From Tessaracoccus flavescens (GTDB lineage: Bacteria > Actinomycetota > Actinomycetes > Propionibacteriales > Propionibacteriaceae), in assembly GCF_001998865.1 (NCBI RefSeq), contig NZ_CP019607.1, positions 1 through 64,000 on the forward strand: DNA of 64,000 bases. The letters run 5' to 3'. Position numbers and translations under genes: made by a program. Of the stretch, positions 20,079-27,786 are shown one piece after another. Position 1 is the stretch's first letter. Every line of letters starts with the position of its first letter. The notes below the pieces were generated by a model. The model ran no database searches. It was not told the origin of the DNA and was given only the letters and a program-made list of their open reading frames with translations.

Positions 20079-20107
20079 TTGTGCGTGCCATGGGCGCGGG
20101 TTAGTGT
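20079..20107 (+). promoter_or_regulatory. possible sigma70-type promoter for the secreted epimerase-like gene
   Basis: TTGTGC (20079-20084), a 17-bp spacer and TAGTGT (20102-20107) lie 32 bp before the ATG at 20140. Matches are moderate; this is a prediction by eye. Confidence 0.4.
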
Positions 20108-20139
20108 GCTTGGACAACTAGGTCACGAGGACACATCTC

Positions 20140-22443
20140 ATGAAACGCATCGCAGTGGCACTTGCGACGGCACTGGCCGCAGGCCTTGGCATCGTCAGCC
20201 TTCCCCAACAGACCCCTACCGCAGCAGCGGACGTGTACACCGATCCCGGGTACCACGTCGTCAACGGTCGCGAATGGCGCACGACGTGTGAGGCGTACTC
20301 CTCCAACGTCGACCGCTGTCGGGCCGAGATCAAGGCGACGGCGATCAAGCTCGAGGGAGGCAAGTTCGTCGAGACGACGGACTTCGTCTTCAACAACCTC
20401 ACCTACAAGCCCAGCCCCCGCTCGTCCTGGAAGGGCAACCCCCTCGGTGAGACTGGCACCTGGACCGCGGCGGACGGCCGCAAGTGGCGCACCGAGTGCG
20501 ACACGGCGACGACCGGCCGCAACGGCTGCCGCAGCTACACGCTGACCACCGTCTACGCCGTCAAGACGATGACCCCTCGCACGTACGAGCAGAAGAACCA
20601 GTGGATCTTCAACAACATCGTCCAGTTCGAGGCACCGAAGCCGAAGCCGCCGGCCATCTGCAACGACGCACGGCTGCCCTCAGGCTTCGCCCTGACCAAG
20701 GAGGGCCGCCCCTACGTCAAGAAGGCCCCGTACACGCCGGTCGACCAGTACAACCCGACCTCGATCGGCAACTTCATCAAGTCGGTCATCGCCTATCGCA
20801 ACTCGCTCGACCCGAAGTCGCAGGCCGCGGCCGATCAGAAGTGCCTCGCGCTGCTTGCCGCCGATCACCTGCTCAAGGGCTCCGAGACGACGAGCTACGA
20901 CACCGACGGCAACGGCTCGAAGGAGACCGTGCGCTGGTTCCCGTACATGTTCGCCTACAAGGCGAACCCGACCATCGCCCAGCTCTCGCCGCCGTGGCAC
21001 TCGGGACTCGCCCAGGGTGGCGTGCTTTCTGCCTTCATCCAGCTGAACTCGCTGACCGGCGAACAGAAGTGGCTCGACTACGGAGCTCAGGCGTTCAACA
21101 GCTTCATGGTGCCGAACTCGGTGCCCGGCGGGTTCGTGAACCGCGACGAGGGTTTCCTCTGGTTCGAGGAGTACCCGACGAAGCCCGCCACCACCGTGCT
21201 CAACGGTCACCTCGAGGCGGTCATCGGGCTCGATCTCTGGTACGCAAAGACCAAGAACCCGCAGGCGAAGGCCCTCGTCGACGAGGCCCTCGCCGATCTC
21301 GAGCCTGAGCTGGCCAAGATGGAGGTCCCGACCGACGGTGGCCTCGCCACCTCCTACGACCTGGTCCGCGGCTACGAGGCCGCCCCGCTGCGCCTCGTCG
21401 GCAGCAACATCAAGCTCACAACCACCCGGCTCAACGGGGAGACCCCGATCGCGCTGAAGCCGGTTCCCTCGCAGACCCCCGCCTCCCCTTCGCTGACGAC
21501 GAACTCGAACTTCGCCAGCGCCTCCGGCGGCATCGCCACCGGCTGGGGCCGACTCGGATCTTCGCAGTACTCGAGCGCCGTCTACGGCTACTACCGCACC
21601 ATCTCGGGCGGCAACGCCTGGCAGGGCGCCCAGCAGACCATCAAGGCGGGCAGGTTCCTGGCCGAGGAGCCGCTGACACTGACCCTGAAGGCCAACGTGA
21701 CCAAGCCGACCGACAAGGCCGGCGCCTCGGGTCGAGTGGCCGCCTACTCGGTCTGCTCCAGCGGCACGACCCTGCTCTACGAGAACGTCGTGCGCGGAGC
21801 CGGCTGGAAGGACTACACCTTCGGCTTCAAGGCTCCGGCCAGGGGCTGTGATCTGCTGTTCCAGTTCATGATCTCGCCGTACACGCTGGCGGGCACCACC
21901 GTCCTGTGGGACGACGTGGTGGTGCGCAAGGCCGACCCGGTCGGCAGGGCTCTGGTCACCGGGACGCGCTTCTACGACCTGTTCGTGCACCGCACCCCCG
22001 AGAACACGATCACGCTGCGCGGCAGCGGCAAGGCGACGCTGCAGGCCTACCACAACAACCGCTGGCAGGACATCATGGCCGTGACGCTGACGGACGCCGC
22101 ACAGGACATCCCCGTGCCGGAGCAGTTCACCGGGCGCAACATCCACATGGGCTACCACGAGACGCACGTCTCGGAACTCCTGACGCTGTACAGGCGCACC
22201 GGACACCAGTACCTGCTGACATACGCGCAGCGGTGGGCCCCGCTGGCCCCGTCCACCGGTTGGCAGGTGCCCAAGTCGAGCACCGTGTCGACCAGGACCG
22301 CCACGACGGACCTGACCGACCTGACCGAGGCCACGACCACGGACGAGCAACTGCCGTACGACCAGGGGCTGGTGGACATGTTCACCGGTGTCCCCTACGA
22401 CCAGCTCGAACTGCTCGAGGAGATGGAGCAGCCGGCCAGCTGA
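20140..22443 (+). CDS. secreted protein: two Cys-pair modules plus glucuronyl C5-epimerase-like domain with an inserted beta-sandwich
   Basis: 767 residues with an N-terminal signal peptide (about 1-29). Residues 30-170 hold two related modules, each of the form (N/D)GR-W-R-T-x-C...(R)C-R followed by FNN (REWRTTCEAYSSNVDRCR ... FVFNNLTY; RKWRTECDTATTGRNGCR ... WIFNNIVQF). Residues about 240-440 match the D-glucuronyl C5-epimerase C-terminal family (PPWHSGLAQGGVLSAF, LWFEEYPTKPATTVLNGHLE, ATSYDLVRG). A beta-sandwich, CBM-like segment (about 450-600, ending TTVLWDDVVVRK) interrupts it before the family's C-terminal helices resume (YHETHVSELLTLYRRTGHQY). An extracellular role on uronic-acid polysaccharide is inferred. 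Paralogous modules occur at 22546 and 57054. Confidence 0.8.
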   Translation: MKRIAVALATALAAGLGIVSLPQQTPTAAADVYTDPGYHVVNGREWRTTCEAYSSNVDRCRAEIKATAIKLEGGKFVETTDFVFNNLTYKPSPRSSWKGNPLGETGTWTAADGRKWRTECDTATTGRNGCRSYTLTTVYAVKTMTPRTYEQKNQWIFNNIVQFEAPKPKPPAICNDARLPSGFALTKEGRPYVKKAPYTPVDQYNPTSIGNFIKSVIAYRNSLDPKSQAAADQKCLALLAADHLLKGSETTSYDTDGNGSKETVRWFPYMFAYKANPTIAQLSPPWHSGLAQGGVLSAFIQLNSLTGEQKWLDYGAQAFNSFMVPNSVPGGFVNRDEGFLWFEEYPTKPATTVLNGHLEAVIGLDLWYAKTKNPQAKALVDEALADLEPELAKMEVPTDGGLATSYDLVRGYEAAPLRLVGSNIKLTTTRLNGETPIALKPVPSQTPASPSLTTNSNFASASGGIATGWGRLGSSQYSSAVYGYYRTISGGNAWQGAQQTIKAGRFLAEEPLTLTLKANVTKPTDKAGASGRVAAYSVCSSGTTLLYENVVRGAGWKDYTFGFKAPARGCDLLFQFMISPYTLAGTTVLWDDVVVRKADPVGRALVTGTRFYDLFVHRTPENTITLRGSGKATLQAYHNNRWQDIMAVTLTDAAQDIPVPEQFTGRNIHMGYHETHVSELLTLYRRTGHQYLLTYAQRWAPLAPSTGWQVPKSSTVSTRTATTDLTDLTEATTTDEQLPYDQGLVDMFTGVPYDQLELLEEMEQPAS

Positions 22444-22463
22444 TCAACGGTCCGCGGGAACCT

Positions 22464-22507
22464 CAACCCCGCCTTCAGGGCGAGCTTTCGCTCTGGAGGC
22501 GGGGTTG
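22464..22507 (+). terminator. terminator between the two secreted-protein genes
   Basis: The long stem CAACCCCGCCTTCAGGGCGA... pairs with ...GCTCTGGAGGCGGGGTTG around a TTTC loop and is followed by ATTAGTTTGG. It lies 20 nt past the stop. Confidence 0.8.
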
Positions 22508-22545
22508 ATTAGTTTGGTGGCCATCCCCGTCAAAGGAGCTGCATC

Positions 22546-23316
22546 GTGCGCCGCCGTTGGTTGACCCTCGTCCTCGCCGCCGTCTTCGGCGCCTCCGGTG
22601 CGCTGCTGAGCCTTCCGGCACACGCCGAGATCGACGTCTACACCACCCCGGGCACGCACAACGTCAACGGCCGCAAGTGGAAGACCGAGTGCTCCAAGTA
22701 TTCCTCCACCGTGACGCGGTGCCGCACCGAGATCTGGGCCACCACGGTCACCTACAACGGCGCGCGCTATGTCGAGGCCCAGGGCTGGGTCTTCAACAAC
22801 CTGACCTACAAGACCAGCCCCCGGGCCACCTGGGAGGACTGGAACCCGCTGGTGACCCCCGGCACCCACGTCGTCAACGGCCGCAGCTGGAAGACCGAGT
22901 GCGACACCAGGTGGACGGGTAGCAACGGCTGCCGCTCGCAGCTCATGGCGACCGTCATCGAGAAGAACGGCTCGACCTACCGCACGGTCAACAAGTACGT
23001 GTTCAACAACATCGTCCACGTCACCCCGGTCCCCTGCCCCGTCTCTCAGGCGACAGCGCGCTCGGCCGTGAGCAAGTCCGACCTCGTGATCCACGACTGC
23101 GAGCGCTCGGCGCAGACGAAGTCCTGGGCGGCCGTCGACTACGCGGTCACCCACGGCTCGGGCGAGCAGTACTACTCGACCGCGTTCTTCCGCCTCTCGG
23201 GCTCCAAGTGGGTCTACGCCGCGCACAGCGGGCCCAATCCGTCGACGATCTGCTCCTGGGTGGACCGGGCGAACGTGCCCGCCGACCTGCGCGACCACGT
23301 CCCGTACTGCGCCTGA
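22546..23316 (+). CDS. secreted Cys-pair-module protein (paralogue of 20140 product N-terminus)
   Basis: 256 residues from GTG, with AAAGGAG 8 nt upstream. A signal peptide (about 1-26, cut near AHA) leads into two modules like those of the neighbour: NGRKWKTECSKYSSTVTRCR ... WVFNNLTYKTSPRATW, and NGRSWKTECDTRWTGSNGCR ... YVFNNIVHV. The C-terminal ~90 residues differ: SDLVIHDCERSAQTKSWAAV ... CSWVDRANVPADLRDHVPYC, with four Cys. No enzyme motif is seen. Function is unknown. It follows the epimerase-like gene after a terminator, so it is probably separately expressed; tandem duplication and divergence of the tail is inferred. Confidence 0.8.
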   Translation: MRRRWLTLVLAAVFGASGALLSLPAHAEIDVYTTPGTHNVNGRKWKTECSKYSSTVTRCRTEIWATTVTYNGARYVEAQGWVFNNLTYKTSPRATWEDWNPLVTPGTHVVNGRSWKTECDTRWTGSNGCRSQLMATVIEKNGSTYRTVNKYVFNNIVHVTPVPCPVSQATARSAVSKSDLVIHDCERSAQTKSWAAVDYAVTHGSGEQYYSTAFFRLSGSKWVYAAHSGPNPSTICSWVDRANVPADLRDHVPYCA

Positions 23317-23340
23317 GCATCCGGGACCGTGGTACCTCAC

Positions 23341-23396
23341 TGTCAAGTCCCCGCGAAATGGTAGGCCTTACCTCAGATATTTTTCCCCGCGAAAAC
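23341..23396. repeat. left terminal inverted repeat of the IS
   Basis: This end contains two copies of CCCCGCGAAA about 30 bp apart (23349 and 23384) separated by TTACCTCAGATA. It aligns with the complement of 24704-24758. The doubled motif may be two transposase-binding sites. Confidence 0.75.
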
Positions 23397-23401
23397 AAGG
23401 G

Positions 23402-24658
23402 TTAGCTGGCCCGGGTTTTGAGGCCGGCGGGGTCGGGTGCCTTCCATGCGATGTGTTGTTCGAGACGGGCTGTCTTTCGGCCTGCGAGTCGGGTGAGCTC
23501 CTGTTGGATCTCGGTGATGCGTCGTTGCATTGCGACGGGTTTGAGGGTGGCCTTGTAGGCGGCTAGTTCTGTTTCCTGGGCGGGGTTGAGGACCCCGGCG
23601 GCCAGGAGCCTCTGGTAGGGGGAGCGTGGCTTGTCGTAGAGGCGTTTGCGGCGCCCTACGGTGTCGGTGGCCCAGCCTTCGGGTTTCTTCGTGGGGGTGA
23701 AGAAGTTGAGCCGGTCGTTGACCAGCGGCCATAGCTGGTTGAGTAACGCGAGTTCGGTGGCGGTGTCGTAGCGGTGGTAGAAGCCGTAGCGGCGCACGAG
23801 GTGGTTGTTCTTCGATTCGATGGTGGCTTGATCGTTTTTCTTGTAAGGCCGCGACCGGGTGAAGAACACCTCTCGTTGGCCGGCCCAGCCGATCAGGTCG
23901 TGGTTGATGAACTCCGAGCCGTTGTCACAATCGATCCCGGTGACCGCGAACGGGACCTGGGCGATGAAGTGGTCGAACGCGGTCCGGATGTGGAGGTGGG
24001 CGTTGTTGCGGATGGAGTAGGTGAAGCTCCAGCCGGTGTGCATGTCGGTGAAGTTCACGCTGCGGGCGAACTCGCCCTTCAGCGTGGGGCCGCAGTGGGC
24101 CACGGTGTCGACTTCGAAGAACCCGGGTTCGGCTTCGACCTCGTCACCGGCTTTACGCACGGTGATCGAGTTTCGTAGCAGGCTGCCGGGCTTGGTGGCG
24201 GTCTTTCCTCGGATCGGGTCCTTCGCCCGCGCCGGTGCGAGGTACCGGTCGATCGTGGCCGCCGACATCGATTCCAGCTCGGCCCTGACCTCGGCGCTGT
24301 AACGGTCCTGGCTAGGCACCAGTTCGCCTTCGGCTTCCATCGCATCGATCAGATCGCTCATGGATGCGGCGAGGTACTGCCCGCAGCTGCCCCCCGAGGC
24401 CGCCCATACCCGCTGCAGGATCAGCCTGGCGTCGTAGGAGTACTTACACGCCTTGGTCTTGCGCCGATCGATCACCGCGACCGTCGCGGTGGCCCGTCCC
24501 GGGGCCTGTTTCAACCGGGCCACCAACTGCTGGCGGGCATGGTCACGGTTCCAGCCGGTGATCTCGACCACGTGGTCGAGGATCTGGGACTTGCCCTTCT
24601 TCGGGGCCGCGGCATAGGCCTTGGCGTACTTCTTCGTGATCTCGACTCGGGCTGCCAT
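23402..24658 (-). CDS. IS transposase with integrase (rve) catalytic core
   Basis: The ATG at 24658 (MAARVEITKKYAKAYAAAPK) is preceded by GGAGAG at 9 nt; a GTG at 24682 is an alternative. The product is about 418 residues. The N-terminal helix-turn-helix region (SQILDHVVEITGWNRDHARQ) binds the ends. The DDE core has FFEVDTVAHCGP (first Asp), GIDCDNGSEFIN (second Asp) and QATIESKNNHLVRRYGF (Glu). The C-terminal RLNFFTPTKKPEGWATD is typical of a small group of rve transposases that I cannot assign to a named IS family with confidence. The frame is open throughout, so it may be active. Confidence 0.88.
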   Translation of the reverse strand: MAARVEITKKYAKAYAAAPKKGKSQILDHVVEITGWNRDHARQQLVARLKQAPGRATATVAVIDRRKTKACKYSYDARLILQRVWAASGGSCGQYLAASMSDLIDAMEAEGELVPSQDRYSAEVRAELESMSAATIDRYLAPARAKDPIRGKTATKPGSLLRNSITVRKAGDEVEAEPGFFEVDTVAHCGPTLKGEFARSVNFTDMHTGWSFTYSIRNNAHLHIRTAFDHFIAQVPFAVTGIDCDNGSEFINHDLIGWAGQREVFFTRSRPYKKNDQATIESKNNHLVRRYGFYHRYDTATELALLNQLWPLVNDRLNFFTPTKKPEGWATDTVGRRKRLYDKPRSPYQRLLAAGVLNPAQETELAAYKATLKPVAMQRRITEIQQELTRLAGRKTARLEQHIAWKAPDPAGLKTRAS

Positions 24659-24703
24659 CGACAGCTTCTCTCCAACCTCCACACCCCATCGTGGCCGGTC
24701 ACT

Positions 24704-24758
24704 GTTTCCCGGGGAAAAGTATGTGAGGTACGGCCCCTTCGTTCGCGGGGACTATGTA
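24704..24758. repeat. right terminal inverted repeat of the IS
   Basis: Complementary to 23341-23396 with a few mismatches. It lies just upstream of the transposase start, so it probably overlaps the transposase promoter. Confidence 0.75.
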
Positions 24759-24816
24759 TGAGTGTCGTCGGGGACTGGCAGGCGGGCCGCACAATGGCTA
24801 GCCTTGTCTAGCCCGC

Positions 24817-24890
24817 GGGCGCATAGCTCAGTTGGTTAGAGCGCTTGCCTTACAAGCAAGATGTCGGGGGTTCGAGTCCCTCTGCGCCCA
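24817..24890 (+). tRNA. tRNA-Val (anticodon UAC)
   Basis: A full cloverleaf is seen: acceptor GGGCGCA/TGCGCCC, D-arm AGCTCAGTTGGTTAGAGCG, anticodon stem CTTGC/GCAAG with loop CTTACAA, and T-arm GGGGG-TTCGAGT-CCCTC. Bases 34-36 are TAC, reading valine GUA. The discriminator is A and CCA is not encoded. The antiparallel serine recombinase gene ends inside it, at the anticodon loop. Confidence 0.96.
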
Positions 24891-26523
24891 CCCAAGGTGT
24901 CTTACGGGAACACGCGACATCGGTTGGTGTGGTGTGTTCCCGCCTGGCTTCCTTGCCTCCGGTCGTCTCTCGAACGATGGTCGCGAACGGTTCCGCGAGG
25001 CGTGGGCGTAGCTGCTCGTCCTCGGTGATCTCCAAGCGCGTGTAAAACGCCTGGTTCGCCAGCCTCCTACTCCCGTCATCGGAGTGGGCGTAGGCGTGGT
25101 GCGCGTCGGTGAGTAGCCGCAGGCTGTCGTGGAGGAACGCGCGACCGCCGGTGTGCCGCTCATCGTGCTCGCTCAGACGCTGCTCGATGTCAGCCAGCCC
25201 AGCGCGGATGCGGTCTTGATGCCGCTTGAGCGTGGGCAGGTCGATGGCGTCAGCGAAGTGCGCGGCAAGCAGCTTGTCGCTCTCGGCTTCGAGCCGTGCC
25301 CGGTTCGCGGTGAGGTCGGCGAACTCCTGATCGCGTCCCACGCTCCGCTTGTCGAACGCGGCGTCGACCTCGGCGGCGAGGTGGCAGTGGTCGTCTTCAC
25401 TGATCGTGATGCTGGCGTAGGAGTCCTCGACCAGCCGCTCCGCAACCTGCACGGGCACCGCCCGTCGAGTGCAGTCGGTCTTCTTCGCTGCTCTGCCCGA
25501 GCAGACGACGTAGGCGTAGCTCGTGCCACGCGGGTTGGTCGCGAAGTCGAGCAGCATCCGCGACCCGCAGGTGCCGCAGTGCAGCAAGCCTTTGAGGTGG
25601 TGGGCGTGCTGGACGTGCCGGGTCATCTTCGCCGTCCGCGCCCGCAGGAGCGATTGCACCGTGTCGAACAGCGCCGGTTCCACGATGGGTTCGTGCGCGC
25701 CGGGGTGGAGCGCGCCCTTGTAGCGGATCACCCCGGCGTAGTACGGGTTCGTCAACACCCGATAGAGGGCGTTCTTGCCCAACGGCCTGGATGGGCGCTT
25801 CGGCGACGGCACCGACAGCAATCCGCGCGCGGTCAGGTCGCGCAGCAGTGCCGTCACAGAGATCTCGCCGGTGGCGTAACGCTCGAACGCCCACCCGATC
25901 AGCGGTGCGCGCTCGGCATCGACCTCGACCGTGCGTACCTCGCGACCAGCGTCGTCGGTTCGGCGCACGTTCAGGTAGCCGATGGGTGCGCGTCCGGGGG
26001 TGCCGCCCTGGGCGACCTTCTGCGTCAGCCCCTTCGTGACTTCGGTGGCCAGGTTCCTACTGTAGAACTCCGCAATGCTCGACATGATGCCGTGGACGAG
26101 CATCCCCGAAGGCGTCTGGTCGATGCTCTCGGTGGCGGAGACGAGGGTGACTCCGGCGCTGATGAGGGCTTCGTGGATCTTCACGTCGTCGGCGCGGTTG
26201 CGGGCGAGCCGGTCGAGTTTATGGACGATGCAGAACTGCACCCGCGACGCGGCGATGAACGCCAGCACGTCCTGCAACCCGTCACGATCCGCCGAGCGTG
26301 CGGGCTCACCGGCGTCGATGAACTCCCGCACGATCCGCACCCCGAGTTCGTCGGCCTTCCTCGCGTTCGCCTCGCGCTGGGCGGGGATGGAGAATCCCTC
26401 GTCGGTGCCGCCACGTTCGGCCTGCTCGCGCGTGGAGACGCGAAGGTAGGACACCCCGAGCAGCATGGGTGTCGCGGAGGCGGCATCCAGCGGCGAGGAA
26501 CCGATGGTGGTGGCGGTGCTCAT
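24850..26523 (-). CDS. large serine recombinase/integrase whose C-terminus is encoded by tRNA-Val
   Basis: 557 residues from ATG at 26523, with AAGGAGG 6 nt upstream. The resolvase catalytic domain has nucleophile Ser30 in YLRVSTREQ and the conserved HKLDRLARN and IMSSIAEFYSRNLA. The recombinase domain follows (GRAPIGYLN), then a zinc ribbon (CGTCGSRMLLDF ... CSGRAAKK.DC) and a coiled-coil region. The last residues, VGAEGLEPPTSCL, are the antisense translation of tRNA-Val; the stop falls in the anticodon loop. It probably integrates the island into this tRNA. It is coupled to the small gene upstream by a 4-bp overlap. Confidence 0.92.
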   Translation of the reverse strand: MSTATTIGSSPLDAASATPMLLGVSYLRVSTREQAERGGTDEGFSIPAQREANARKADELGVRIVREFIDAGEPARSADRDGLQDVLAFIAASRVQFCIVHKLDRLARNRADDVKIHEALISAGVTLVSATESIDQTPSGMLVHGIMSSIAEFYSRNLATEVTKGLTQKVAQGGTPGRAPIGYLNVRRTDDAGREVRTVEVDAERAPLIGWAFERYATGEISVTALLRDLTARGLLSVPSPKRPSRPLGKNALYRVLTNPYYAGVIRYKGALHPGAHEPIVEPALFDTVQSLLRARTAKMTRHVQHAHHLKGLLHCGTCGSRMLLDFATNPRGTSYAYVVCSGRAAKKTDCTRRAVPVQVAERLVEDSYASITISEDDHCHLAAEVDAAFDKRSVGRDQEFADLTANRARLEAESDKLLAAHFADAIDLPTLKRHQDRIRAGLADIEQRLSEHDERHTGGRAFLHDSLRLLTDAHHAYAHSDDGSRRLANQAFYTRLEITEDEQLRPRLAEPFATIVRETTGGKEARREHTTPTDVACSRKTPWVGAEGLEPPTSCL

Positions 26524-26813
26524 TGTGGGCCTCCTTGCGAGAGTGATGCTTGATCTCGATTCTCTCGCGCACCCCTGACAACCCGAAGGGACGAAGGCGA
26601 CTCCGCGAGGCCGTCTGGCGGCGGGAGGCCGTGGTCGGGCTCGCCAGCGACCCAGGCACGGTGCCGCGCATCGGCGATGCCGAGCACCCACTCGACAAGC
26701 TTGCCCAGGTCAGGCTCATCCCGCCGCGCCACCCGCAGCCGCAGATCCTCACCTCCCCAGCCATGAAGGACAGGTGCACGCCGGCCCGCACGGTGCACGG
26801 AACTTTGCTTCAC
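26520..26813 (-). CDS. small recombinase-associated protein
   Basis: 97 residues from GTG, with AGGAA 7 nt upstream. Its TGA overlaps the recombinase ATG (ATGA), which is the main reason to accept it. The segment VARRDEPDLGKLVEWVLGIA looks like a genuine helix; the last third is basic and low in information. I do not recognise a family. It could be a recombination directionality factor or merely a coupled leader; neither is shown by the sequence. Confidence 0.55.
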   Translation of the reverse strand: MKQSSVHRAGRRAPVLHGWGGEDLRLRVARRDEPDLGKLVEWVLGIADARHRAWVAGEPDHGLPPPDGLAESPSSLRVVRGARENRDQASLSQGGPQ

Positions 26814-26898
26814 GATCGTTCCTCACCAAGAGGACACGCGTCTTGCAGATCAAGGATCAGCCACTTACGTCGGTGACGAAACCGACGTAACGTAGAGC

Positions 26899-27632
26899 AT
26901 GGCCCGCAAACGCTACGACCCCGACGAAGCGGACTTCGACGCCCGCTACCAGCGATGGATCGCCGCACTCGAATCCGGCGACGAAGACGGACTCCTGGAA
27001 GCCACGGCGGCGATCCCCCCCCTGAACAGCCGAGTGCTCGATAGGTTCTTCGCCGTCGAGAGCGACGAGCTCGGAAGGCCTGGACGGCGGGCCATGGAGC
27101 AACGCCTGATCGTGCTCCTGAGCGAGCTTCGCCCACACGAAGCGACACGGCTCCGCGAACTGCATAAGGCCAGGCAACGGCGTCTTGACCGCATTACTCG
27201 AATCGGACGTACCGTGGAGCTGCCCACGAAGTGCGCGCTGCGGCAGCAAGCTCAAGGAGGTGAAGCCAACAGGCAGGCCGCGCATCTACTGTTCACCAGC
27301 CTGCCGCAAGGCTGCGTACGAAGACCGCCGCGCCCACAGCGACGGAGCAGTCAAGGTCCAGGTCGTCGAGCGCGTCGTCACCGACGTCAGAGAGCGCCGC
27401 ATCGATGCCCCACCCGCGAAGCGAGTGCATCCGCGAGGTCTTCGCCAACGACGATGCGCTTGTGAACGTGATCTGGGCACTCATCGACGCTGTCCGAGGA
27501 GGCGAGGACCCCGCGTTCAGCCCCGACCAGCCGAGGTTCTGGGACCTCTACAACAAAGTCGAAGTGCTCTACGAGGCCGTCGTCAAACGCGCCCGCAAGC
27601 TACGATCCACCGGACCCTGCCGAGTCAGCTGA
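26899..27632 (+). pseudogene. decayed, frame-shifted zinc-finger-type gene(s)
   Basis: Coding-like sequence runs through all three forward frames. Frame A (26899-about 27200) gives MARKRYDPDEADFDARYQRW ... VESDELGRP.RRAMEQRLI. Frame B (27185-about 27400) gives CGSKLKEVKPTGRPRIYC, then SPACRKAAYEDRRA, a CGxx...C...ACR..AY zinc knuckle common in actinobacterial accessory proteins. Frame C (27405-27632) gives ECIREVFANDDALVNVIWAL and stops at 27632. Each piece looks protein-like and ends by running into low-complexity Arg-rich translation. I infer one or two ancestral genes broken by two frameshifts; overlapping intact genes are the alternative. It lies between the recombinase module and the defence operon. 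Confidence 0.45.
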
Positions 27633-27773
27633 GGAGGAACCCTGGTTGGCGAACGGGGTCCGACGTCACATGCAACGCTTCACCCGGCAGGACCCGGAGG
27701 AACCTCCTCGTGTGCCGTAGTCTTGCGAGTGACTACCGATCACGTTTGGTTGTTGTTCTGGTTGCAGCACTGG

Positions 27774-27786
27774 TAGGATCGTTGGT
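27774..27786 (+). promoter_or_regulatory. possible -10 element giving a leaderless defence-operon transcript
   Basis: TAGGAT (27774-27779) lies 7 bp before the GTG at 27787, and no Shine-Dalgarno is present. The -35 region (TGTTGT, 17 bp upstream) is weak. Confidence 0.35.

Larger units (their letters stand above)
23341..24758 (-). mobile_element. insertion sequence with ~55-bp imperfect terminal inverted repeats
   Basis: One DDE transposase gene is framed by two matching ends. Both ends contain, in order, GTCCCCGCGAA, then ACCTCA.ATA, then TTTTCCCCG.GAAA, in inverted orientation (23341-23396 and 24704-24758). Total length is about 1.42 kb. No convincing target-site duplication is visible at these boundaries, so the exact ends may be off by a few bases. 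It sits between a secreted-protein gene and tRNA-Val. Confidence 0.8.

Noticed and set aside
20680..22350. Long antisense frame within the epimerase-like gene
   Set aside because: Gly/Arg/Val-rich low-information translation; the plus-strand gene has a signal peptide and a recognisable domain.
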